DNA from: JAMOBE01 sp039908285
GTDB taxonomy: Bacteria > Pseudomonadota > Alphaproteobacteria > Rhodospirillales > Rhodospirillaceae
Length of the DNA stretch: 5,592 nucleotides
Assembly (NCBI GenBank): GCA_039908285.1
Contig: JAMOBE010000153.1
Location: 1 to 5,592, forward strand
Direction: 5' to 3'
The notes under the pieces were generated by a model. That model was given only the letters and a program-made list of their open reading frames with translations. It did no database searches and was not told where the DNA came from. Of this stretch, positions 1 through 5,592 are shown piece after piece; position 1 is the first letter of the stretch; each line of letters begins with the position of its first letter. A program made the position numbers and the translations under genes.

Positions 1-147
1 GCCGTCGTCGCCGCGATGGCTGCGGGGGAGTTGACACCCGAAGAAGCCGGTACCGTGGCGGCTGTCCTGGAAACCCGCCGCAAGGCACTTGAGACCGAGG
101 AACTGGAGCGGCGCATTGCCGCGCTTGAACAGAGGTACCGCAAATGA
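1..147 (+). CDS. C-terminal end of a probable DUF5681-family protein (5' partial)
   Basis: The reading frame is open from the first base and ends at TGA 145-147, giving 48 visible residues; the start lies outside the window. The tail contains GELTPEEAGTVAAVLETRRK followed by a charged helix ending LERRIAALEQRYRK. This pattern (Gly-Glu-hydrophobic-Thr-Pro-Glu-Glu-Ala, then a helix with Glu/Arg repeats) matches my memory of the C-termini of alphaproteobacterial DUF5681 proteins, which have no established biochemical function. The diagnostic N-terminal part (a Gly-Asn-Pro, Gly-Arg-Pro type motif) is not visible, so the family name is tentative. The stop codon overlaps the next start as ATGA, so the two genes are probably translationally coupled. 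No signal peptide or membrane segment is visible in this part. Confidence 0.7.
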   Translation, partial: AVVAAMAAGELTPEEAGTVAAVLETRRKALETEELERRIAALEQRYRK

Positions 148-410
148 CAACGAACATCGAACGCCGCGTTGGCAAGATCGAGGACCTTGTCGGGGCAAGA
201 CGGCGCGCGTTGACCAGCGAGGAACGTGCCCGCTGCTGGGCAGCCCTGGCAAAACGAGCGGCCGGCCAGCCGCTTGACGATCTGGACCAGTACCATCTGG
301 GATTGGCGACGGCTCTTCCGCGATCCCCCGAATATGAAGCAATGACCGCCGAGCAGCGGCTTGAGCGTTTCAAGTCGCTGATCGCACGACGCGGACATGC
401 CACGCGTTGA
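144..410 (+). CDS. Small hypothetical protein, 88 residues, coupled to the DUF5681-like gene
   Basis: The gene starts at ATG 144, overlapping the upstream TGA by four bases. A Shine-Dalgarno-like AGAGG lies at 131-135, eight bases before the start, which supports this start. The product is soluble, charged and probably mostly helical, with no membrane segment, cysteine pair or recognisable catalytic motif. It begins MTTNIERRVGKIEDLVGARR, which looks like a short amphipathic or coiled helix, and has a second helical stretch around residues 65-82 (AEQRLERFKSLIARR). I do not recognise a named family. Small proteins often follow DUF5681 genes in alphaproteobacteria, so the pair may form a functional unit, but the sequence does not show what it does. 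Confidence 0.7.
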   Translation: MTTNIERRVGKIEDLVGARRRALTSEERARCWAALAKRAAGQPLDDLDQYHLGLATALPRSPEYEAMTAEQRLERFKSLIARRGHATR

Positions 411-420
411 CTCGGAGAGG

Positions 421-436
421 GCCCGTGGGGGCTTTT
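421..436 (+). terminator. Possible weak rho-independent terminator
   Basis: A short hairpin GCCC (421-424), loop GTGG, GGGC (429-432) is followed by TTTT. It lies eleven bases after the stop of the 88-residue gene. The stem is only four G-C pairs, extendable by G-U wobble, and the T run is short, so this is a plausible but weak terminator chosen mainly for its position. Confidence 0.35.
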
Positions 437-899
437 GCTGTGTGTCGCCGCCCCAACTCCCGGCAAACGCAAATAATCGCACCGGCGAGTCTCCCAGGGG
501 CAGCACGGGGCATTCTGTGGGCGGGGTGCGGGGATAAGCCCCAACCCACCCAAGCATTGGCTGTCAGCAAGCGCGGGAGATAAGCACCGACTGTGGGCAA
601 CTCGCGAAGCAGGGTGTCCCCTACCACCCGACCGGTCCCCCGACCTTGAGACTCGTTGCGGAAGCAGACGCCACGCCGCGATAGGCTCGCCCTCTCAAGT
701 GCCCCACGATGCCGGGAGGGGCTCCCTGTCGGGTCATCGCGACTCGTTGAAGGGGCCTCCTCGACGTTTGCAGTGGAATCGGGTGGAGGGTTTCAGACCC
801 CACCGTCCAACGCGTGGTGGCCGATTGTGGCGGGAACTCCTCCGCCCCCGTGCACATGAGTCCGAATCTCGGCACTCGTTTCCACCTGAAACGTCGAAG
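437..899. other. Gene-poor stretch with no supported coding region
   Basis: These 463 bases hold open frames on both strands, but none has a convincing ribosome binding site or a product I recognise. I found no tRNA, CRISPR-like repeats or clear IS ends. Small GC-rich hairpins occur, for example GTGGG 517-521 with CCCAC 545-549 around GGGG/CCCC, and CGTTTC 877-882 with GAAACG 888-893. The sequence runs directly into the transposase remnant, so part of it may be older mobile-element debris that has lost its frame. Confidence 0.5.
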
Positions 900-1193
900 A
901 ACCGAATTGAGGAGGGACAGGTCATCACAGCACCTCGCAGCCCATGGCAGAATCCCTTTGTCGAGCGCGTGATCGGCTCGATCCGGAGGGACTGCCTGGA
1001 TCATTTGATCGTGCTGAGCGAGGCCCATCTGCACCGGACACTTTCTTCTTATCTGAGCCATTACCTCTGGTTTCTTACCCACCTATCCCTGGGCAAAGAT
1101 ACTCCGGAACCCCGACCGATCCAATCTCCATCTGACGGTGGGAGGATCGTCGCCTTCCCGCAAGTCTGCGGCCTCCACCATCGGCATGACTGA
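900..1193 (+). pseudogene. Decayed 3' fragment of an integrase-core (DDE) transposase
   Basis: From about base 906 the frame reads into VITAPRSPWQNPFVERVIGS, then IRRDCLDHLIVLSEAHLHR, THLSLGKDTPEPRPIQ and IVAFPQVCGLHH. This is the conserved end of integrase-core transposases common in alpha- and other proteobacteria. The glutamate of VERVIGS (codon 963-965) fits the final acidic residue of the DDE triad. Only about 95 residues of an expected 300 or so remain, and no upstream part with the two aspartates is recognisable in any frame. The usual Tyr-Tyr-Asn-Arg block before THLSL reads HYLWFL, which suggests degenerative change. The family normally ends in a form like HHRYERRAA, but here it reads HHRHD and hits TGA 1191-1193 inside the palindrome. 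The open frame extends upstream to an ATG at 699, but the sequence before base 900 shows no similarity to the family. It cannot encode an active transposase. Confidence 0.8.
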
Positions 1194-1240
1194 TCTCAGG
1201 AATCTTCGCGGTCCGCGAAGATTCCTGAGATCAGTCATGC
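1184..1240. repeat. Perfect 57-bp palindrome (28-bp inverted repeats, 1-bp centre)
   Basis: Bases 1184-1211 and 1213-1240 are exact reverse complements around a single T at 1212; the match fails at 1183/1241. The left arm begins GCATGACTGATCTCAGG. As RNA it would form a very stable stem from either strand; as DNA it could extrude a cruciform. No T run follows the right arm (CAGCCAAAGG), so it is not a standard intrinsic terminator, though such a stem could still block read-through or be an RNase III substrate. The left edge coincides with the end of transposase similarity and supplies that frame's stop codon. It may be two mobile-element ends joined back to back, a collapsed MITE, or a rearrangement scar. 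I see no target-site duplication at its edges. Confidence 0.9.
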
Positions 1241-1353
1241 AGCCAAAGGTTTATGGACGTGATACGGAGAGAGTGCTACAAAACGCCCCGTCGTCATCGG
1301 CGTCCCGGTGAGAAATGCGGGTTAGTGGAGCGACCAAGTAAGCTGAAGATAAG
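1241..1353 (+). promoter_or_regulatory. Leader region of the helicase-nuclease operon
   Basis: This stretch separates the palindrome from the helicase start. If the palindrome limits read-through, the operon promoter should lie here, but I see no convincing sigma-70 -35/-10 pair. In-frame TAA at 1339-1341 lies just upstream of ATG 1354, so the helicase cannot start earlier. A weak GAAG (1345-1348) sits five bases before that ATG and is the only ribosome-binding candidate. Confidence 0.3.
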
Positions 1354-4300
1354 ATGAAACTTGAAACCTCAATTGTCGAGTTGGTTGCGCGTCATCCGGA
1401 AGGTCTGACTACGGACGAGATTGCGAGACTTCTGCCTGCGACGAGCGATGTCGACAAAATTGCTCAGGTTATGAGCGATCTGGAGTGCAGAAAAGTAGTA
1501 CGCTTCGGCTCTGCCCGCCGCTGGGAGTTCTTGAAGCCGAAAGACGGGATCAGTAAACAGCACCCTGTGCATCGTGTCTTTCCCACCCAGCCATCCCTTC
1601 GACAATCGCACCAGCCTGTCAATGATATTGCCGTGCACCCTGTCATTCCATCAGTCTCCAATACCAGAGGCGGTGGCACCTCTGTTTCAGCCGTACCCAC
1701 AGCAGTGCAACGCCGAGGGCGCGCAGAAGGTTGGACGAAAGCCGACATCGGCCGTGGCCACCCGGTAAACGGTCTTGAGCAGATTCCAGCTCTTATTCCT
1801 TATTACGCTCAGTGCCTGGCAACCGAAGAAAAGGCAGAACTTGTTTTCGATATCGACCGCCTTGGTACGCAGGTGCTGCCACTTTCATTGCAGGAACAAT
1901 GGTGGCCAACTTTGCGTGAAGAAGTGCGGCTCGTGATTGATTTGCCTTTGGTCCCGCCTGCCATGCGTGACGCACTATCCCGACGCATCAACGAATCCCT
2001 TTACGTAGGCTATCCCATCGATCTGGTCCGCCCTCGCTCCGGCGGCGCGTTCATCCGTCCTGTCACCGTGTTTGCCGTGGATTGGTCCATTGCAGAACAG
2101 CAACTCAAGCTGTCCTTCTCGACGAAAGAGCCTCAATTCAATGCCCACTGGTTGGTCGGTCAACGCAAAGGGGGCAGAGACGTATCAGCGTTTCTTGATT
2201 GGCTTGGCGTTGGCGGCACGATGACAGCGCAGGAAGCGGCTGATGTAGAAGATCGAGCAGATAACATTGGTCTGGACCTTCGGGCGCTTGCCGATGCCAT
2301 CTCGACCATGATGTCACGGCTTTTGCGAGAACCCCTGCAGCCCGTGGTGACCAGCCGTGCCGTCGATCCTGAGGCACCGGCAGGCCTATACAATGTCGCC
2401 GCGCTTTTTTTGGGTGAAACGGGACGCTACGCCAAGACCGCACTACGGGAACTGCGGCAGATGGCGGCATGGCCGTTGGTCGAGTTTGCCGAGACTGCCC
2501 TGGTGGCGGTGCTGCTCGGCCGAACCGAAGGGACGGGTGACGAAATTCAGCCGGAAGAACCGTTGGCGGTGATCGAGCCGTTGGAGTTGGGTGAGGACCA
2601 GATTGCGGCCGTGCGCGATGCGATGAACCGGCCTCTGACGGTGATAACCGGGCCGCCGGGGACGGGCAAGTCGCAGGTCGTGGCCGCGCTACTGGTCAAT
2701 GCCGCCTTTCATGGCCGCAGCGTCCTGTTGGCCAGCCGCAATCACAAGGCGCTTGATGCCGTCGAGGAGCGACTGAACAGCATCTCATCCGACCACGCTT
2801 TGTTGACGCGCATCAGTCGGCCGTGGGGCGAGGGCAGCTCGTTTCGTTTTGACCACGCGGTGGATTCCTTTTTGGCGCGACCGCCGATTCCGGGTGGCAC
2901 GGCAACCCTGAATCGCGATCGGGATGCGGCGAGCGGCCTGGATCGCGAAAGGCAGACTCTGTCGGATCGCATTGCGGAAATTGACGGTCTGGCCGAGGCA
3001 TTTGGCGAGGCCGAAGCCGAACGTAATCGTCTTGCGGCGATTATTGGGTCAAAAGCGGTGACTTGGATATCGAAGCACACCGAGCCCCTCCCGGCATGGC
3101 CCACTCCTGGAATGGCGCAACGCCTGGTAGCCGCCGTACCTCTGATCAACCGGCTGCTTTTTCGCCGCCAGGAGCAGGCGCGGCTGAACAGAATTCGGCA
3201 GTTGGCCCTTCCCTGGACTGATCTCGGCTGGCCGGAACCTGGGCCGGACACGGTTGCACGGTTGGAGAGGCTCCATGCCGCCGCCATCGCTTTCAAGGAC
3301 GTGGTGGTCCGACAGGCAACGCTTCGCCAAGCGCTGGAGGCAGTGGAGGATCGCGATATTCTGGCCGAACGGGTTGTTTCTCTCAGCCGGCAGTTGCGTG
3401 ACCAGGGTCGACGTTTGACCAATCAACTGATCAAAGCCTGGCATGATATCGGCGACGAGGCACGCCATGTCCTCACGACGGCCCGCGGCGCCCTGAAGCT
3501 GTCGGCACAGGCGGGGGAGAGCGGCAAGGGTGAAGGCTGGGCCAAGCATGCTGCCCTTATTCTGCGTCACTTTCCTCTCTGGGCAACGACCAATCTGTCC
3601 ATAGGCGGACGGCTGCCGCTACGCGCAGGACTGTTCGACTACGTCGTCATCGACGAGGCCAGCCAATGCGATATCGCTTCCGCCCTGCCATTGCTGGCGC
3701 GCGCCCGGCGGGCGGTGATTGTCGGGGATCCGGCCCAGCTCCGCCATGTCTCGAGCCTTGCCCCGGCGTGGGAATATGAAACGGTCAAGGGCCTGGGCCT
3801 GATGGACAGGATCGAAGGCCTGGGCCGCTTCCTTCATACGGCCAGTTCCCTGTTCGACGTGGCGGCGTCGGCACCTGGGGCCCGCCGGCATCTGCTCCGG
3901 GATCACTACCGCTGCCATGAAGCCATCGCCGGCTATATCAGCGAGGCCTTCTATGGGCGTCAGCTTCGCGTCCTCACGCCCACGGCCGGCCTGCGGCCGC
4001 CTCCGGGACAACGAACTGGATTGCACTGGACCGACATCATCGGGCCGATCCTGTCCGCGACCAGCGGTTGTTACGCTCCGGATGAAGCGAAGGTCGTCAT
4101 CGAACACCTGCGGCACCTGTTGATCGATCAAGGCTACGGCGGCACCGTCGGTGTTGTCACGCCTTTCCGCGAGCAAGCCAAGCGACTGACCGATGCCATC
4201 GCCGACACCATCCCGGCCGACATCATCAACCGAGCCAATCTTTCTGCCTTTACCGCTCACCGCTTCCAGGGCGATGCACGCGACGTCATCCTTTTCAGTC

Positions 4301-4815
4301 CCTGCCTCGGTCCCGGCATGCCCGAAGGCAGTCTGGCTTACTTGCGGGAGAGCGGAAACCTGCTCAACGTGGCGGTGAGCCGTGCCCGTGCCGTCTGCCA
4401 CGTCTTCGGCAACCGCCGTTTCGCTGCCGACTGTGGTGTGCCCCATGTCGTCGCGCTGCTGCGGGCGATGGATCGTGCCGGTCAGGAGGCTTGCATACCC
4501 CAGTCATTCGAGTCACCTTGGGAAGAAAAGCTGTTCATGGCTCTACGGGATGCAGAAATCGAAGCCATTCCACAGTTTCCGCTTGCGGGACGCCGGCTTG
4601 ATCTGGCGATAATCCAGGGCAATCGGAAGCTCGATGTGGAAGTGGATGGTGATGCCTTCCACCGGGATGCCGACGGTCTGCGCAAGTCGAGCGACATCTG
4701 GCGGGACCACCAGATCCGGGGGCTCGGCTGGGAAGTCGTCCGATTCTGGGTCTATCAGTTGCGGGAAGACATGAATGGGTGTATCGCAAGAATCAAATCC
4801 CTCCTGGCCGAATGA
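1354..4815 (+). CDS. Superfamily 1 (UPF1/COG1112-like) helicase with N-terminal winged helix and C-terminal PD-(D/E)XK (MTES/DUF559/Vsr-like) nuclease
   Basis: The 1153-residue product is probably cytoplasmic. Residues 1-62 look like a winged helix (ARHPEGLTTDEIARLLP, with a basic wing ending RRWEFLKP). Residues 63-138 are a low-complexity Pro/Ser/Val-rich linker, and about 140-400 an uncharacterised domain typical of the region before such helicases. The helicase core has a Q-like motif near Q416, Walker A GPPGTGKS (433-440), motif Ia (458-466), motif II DEAS (767-770), motif III GDPAQL (791-796), motif IV DHYRCH (850-855), VVTPFRE (934-940), motif V AHRFQGDARD (968-977) and motif VI NVAVSRAR (1005-1012). 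About 300 residues lie between Ia and II, with two coiled-coil-like stretches near 519-560 and 635-700. The C-terminal nuclease has SPWEEKLF (E1058), RRLDLAI (D1083), VEVDGDAFH (E1096, D1098, H1103) and GWEVVRFW (1125-1132). All expected ATPase and nuclease residues are present, so it should be active. It likely uses ATP to move on nucleic acid and cuts it; whether DNA or RNA is not shown. ATG 1354 is the first start after an in-frame stop. The gene overlaps the next by 41 bases. An anti-phage role is inferred from architecture and nearby mobile-element debris. Confidence 0.93.
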   Translation: MKLETSIVELVARHPEGLTTDEIARLLPATSDVDKIAQVMSDLECRKVVRFGSARRWEFLKPKDGISKQHPVHRVFPTQPSLRQSHQPVNDIAVHPVIPSVSNTRGGGTSVSAVPTAVQRRGRAEGWTKADIGRGHPVNGLEQIPALIPYYAQCLATEEKAELVFDIDRLGTQVLPLSLQEQWWPTLREEVRLVIDLPLVPPAMRDALSRRINESLYVGYPIDLVRPRSGGAFIRPVTVFAVDWSIAEQQLKLSFSTKEPQFNAHWLVGQRKGGRDVSAFLDWLGVGGTMTAQEAADVEDRADNIGLDLRALADAISTMMSRLLREPLQPVVTSRAVDPEAPAGLYNVAALFLGETGRYAKTALRELRQMAAWPLVEFAETALVAVLLGRTEGTGDEIQPEEPLAVIEPLELGEDQIAAVRDAMNRPLTVITGPPGTGKSQVVAALLVNAAFHGRSVLLASRNHKALDAVEERLNSISSDHALLTRISRPWGEGSSFRFDHAVDSFLARPPIPGGTATLNRDRDAASGLDRERQTLSDRIAEIDGLAEAFGEAEAERNRLAAIIGSKAVTWISKHTEPLPAWPTPGMAQRLVAAVPLINRLLFRRQEQARLNRIRQLALPWTDLGWPEPGPDTVARLERLHAAAIAFKDVVVRQATLRQALEAVEDRDILAERVVSLSRQLRDQGRRLTNQLIKAWHDIGDEARHVLTTARGALKLSAQAGESGKGEGWAKHAALILRHFPLWATTNLSIGGRLPLRAGLFDYVVIDEASQCDIASALPLLARARRAVIVGDPAQLRHVSSLAPAWEYETVKGLGLMDRIEGLGRFLHTASSLFDVAASAPGARRHLLRDHYRCHEAIAGYISEAFYGRQLRVLTPTAGLRPPPGQRTGLHWTDIIGPILSATSGCYAPDEAKVVIEHLRHLLIDQGYGGTVGVVTPFREQAKRLTDAIADTIPADIINRANLSAFTAHRFQGDARDVILFSPCLGPGMPEGSLAYLRESGNLLNVAVSRARAVCHVFGNRRFAADCGVPHVVALLRAMDRAGQEACIPQSFESPWEEKLFMALRDAEIEAIPQFPLAGRRLDLAIIQGNRKLDVEVDGDAFHRDADGLRKSSDIWRDHQIRGLGWEVVRFWVYQLREDMNGCIARIKSLLAE
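4763..4768 (+). promoter_or_regulatory. Ribosome binding site inside the helicase gene, deciding the start at 4775
   Basis: GGGAAG lies six bases before ATG 4775. In that frame TGA 4772-4774 immediately precedes the ATG, so 4775 is the earliest possible start. The site lies within helicase codons, so translation of the second gene probably depends on ribosomes finishing the first. Confidence 0.6.
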
Positions 4816-5592
4816 GACCCCGGCCACTTCCGGAGATCTGTCCACCTCGGCAGGTTCTTCACCATCCGTTTCCGCCCCGAAGCGGCGGCTTGAGATGCCG
4901 GTCATCGCCATCTTGACCGGTCTTGCCGTGACCGCCTGGCTCAGCCAGGCCAGTCTCACCGTTGGCGAGATCCAGGAACGGATGGCCTGGCAGACCCGTC
5001 ATGAAATTCTAAGCCAGGAGGTTGAACACCTGGAGAAGACGCGCGGTGCCATGATGGACGCCACGGCGCGGCTTGCCGGTGAAGAGGATGCGGCTCGGCG
5101 TACCCTTGCCGAGGTGACGGCAGCGTTGAAGGTCGCTCGGGCCGATCTGGAAAAGGCTGGCGTCGAGCGGGACAAGGTGATCGACACCGCCAGCAGAGAA
5201 CGGTCCGCTGCGCAGGCCGCACGTGATGAAGCCGACAAGAACCGGCGTGAGGTCACGTCCCTTCGCGATGAGGTGAAGACGCTGAAATCACACGTCGATC
5301 AGGGGACAAAGGAGAAATCCGATCTGGATGGGCGCGTGGCGGCTTTGCGCGACGAGGTGGATGGCCTTGAAAGTCGCCTCATCACCTTGATCTCTGACAG
5401 GAACAGACTGGAAAAGGACATCGAGAAGCTGGAAACCCAGCACGGCACCCTCGCGCCAACCATATCCACTCTCACCGCGACGAGGCAGGGGCTCGACGGC
5501 GACATAAAGAACATGAACGAACAACTGGCCGCATTGAAAACGGAAGTTGCCACTCTGGCCAAGGAGAAATCGGCCCTTGACGTTGCCGTGCC
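4775..5592 (+). CDS. Membrane-anchored long coiled-coil protein (3' partial), second gene of the operon
   Basis: The frame is open from ATG 4775 to the window end, 272 complete codons without a stop. Residues 1-40 are polar and Ser/Thr/Pro-rich. KRR (36-38) is followed by a hydrophobic segment at about 41-63 (MPVIAILTGLAVTAWLSQAS), a single probable transmembrane helix. The positive charges before it suggest N-in, C-out, which would put the rest in the periplasm. From about 65 to the window end it is almost entirely heptad-like helix rich in Glu, Lys, Arg, Leu and Ala (such as LRDEVDGLESRLITL and LEKDIEKLETQ), with a probable break near LAPTISTLT (about 229-237). The 41-base overlap with the helicase, with a good ribosome binding site, implies coupling and shared function. 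An alternative start at ATG 4895 would remove the polar N-terminus and KRR but lacks a good ribosome binding site. I do not recognise the family; the C-terminus, which may carry an effector or cell-wall-binding domain, is not visible. Confidence 0.75.
   Translation, partial: MGVSQESNPSWPNETPATSGDLSTSAGSSPSVSAPKRRLEMPVIAILTGLAVTAWLSQASLTVGEIQERMAWQTRHEILSQEVEHLEKTRGAMMDATARLAGEEDAARRTLAEVTAALKVARADLEKAGVERDKVIDTASRERSAAQAARDEADKNRREVTSLRDEVKTLKSHVDQGTKEKSDLDGRVAALRDEVDGLESRLITLISDRNRLEKDIEKLETQHGTLAPTISTLTATRQGLDGDIKNMNEQLAALKTEVATLAKEKSALDVAV
5282..5581 (+). repeat. Two copies of an LKxxVxxxxKEKSxLD motif in the coiled coil
   Basis: Residues 170-185 of the membrane protein (bases 5282-5329) and residues 254-269 (bases 5534-5581) share the pattern L-K-x-x-V-x4-K-E-K-S-x-L-D. 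The copies are 84 residues apart, exactly twelve heptads, so they keep the same coiled-coil register. This could be an old internal duplication or convergence in a repetitive helix. Whether it continues is hidden by the window end. Confidence 0.4.

Noticed and set aside
517..549. GC-rich hairpin (GTGGG/CCCAC with GGGG/CCCC)
   Set aside because: The stem is interrupted and there is no T run or adjacent gene end. This level of pairing is expected by chance in GC-rich sequence.
699..899. Upstream extension of the transposase frame to the ATG at 699
   Set aside because: The residues before about base 900 do not resemble the family, so the open frame there is probably fortuitous and not the true N-terminus.
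621..1082. Minus-strand open frame of 153 codons
   Set aside because: It runs antisense across the transposase remnant, lacks a recognisable domain, and its composition is that of a shadow frame in GC-rich DNA.
1237..1311. Possible 24-codon leader peptide starting inside the palindrome
   Set aside because: There is no ribosome binding site, the start lies within the stem, and neither the composition nor the position suggests attenuation.
2742..3422. Minus-strand open frame of 226 codons
   Set aside because: It is antisense to the middle of the helicase gene, and its Arg/Ser-rich product is typical of a reverse-frame shadow.
3619..4446. Minus-strand open frame of 275 codons, long enough to look real
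   Set aside because: It lies wholly antisense to helicase motifs II-VI, which are clearly conserved on the plus strand. Its product has no recognisable motif, and such long shadows are common in high-GC coding DNA.
4812..4916. ATGA overlap at the helicase stop, suggesting a start at 4812
   Set aside because: That frame ends after only 34 codons. The frame starting at 4775 is long, has a better ribosome binding site and encodes a plausible membrane coiled-coil protein.

Overview
The window looks like accessory DNA from a GC-rich (roughly 60%) alphaproteobacterium, possibly of the Rhodospirillales type. The clues are a DUF5681-like protein tail, an integrase-core transposase remnant of a kind common in that group, and the codon use of the large genes. 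This placement comes from recognition only, with no database search.

Layout. (1) Bases 1-410 hold the 3' end of a probable DUF5681-family gene and an 88-residue hypothetical gene, coupled by an ATGA overlap and followed by a weak possible terminator. (2) Bases 411-899 contain no gene I can support. (3) Bases 900-1193 carry the decayed 3' part of an integrase-core transposase. Its recognisable sequence stops where a perfect 57-bp palindrome begins (1184-1240, 28-bp arms around one central base). (4) A leader of about 110 bases precedes a large gene at 1354-4815. Its product has 1153 residues, with an N-terminal winged-helix-like segment, a low-complexity linker, an uncharacterised domain, a complete superfamily 1 helicase core of the UPF1/COG1112 type, and a C-terminal PD-(D/E)XK nuclease of the MTES/DUF559/Vsr-like kind. 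(5) A second gene starts at 4775, inside the end of the helicase gene, and runs off the window. It encodes a protein with a single membrane segment and a long coiled coil.

How they may work together. The last two genes overlap by 41 bases and are almost certainly co-translated, so they are best read as one operon. A helicase fused to a nuclease, downstream of transposon debris, resembles anti-phage systems such as Mokosh (COG1112-type helicase with a phospholipase-D nuclease) and the DUF4011-helicase-Vsr proteins. I do not recognise the pairing with a membrane-anchored coiled-coil partner as a named system. It is the best candidate here for something undescribed. The defence role is inference; the domains and the overlap are read directly from the sequence.
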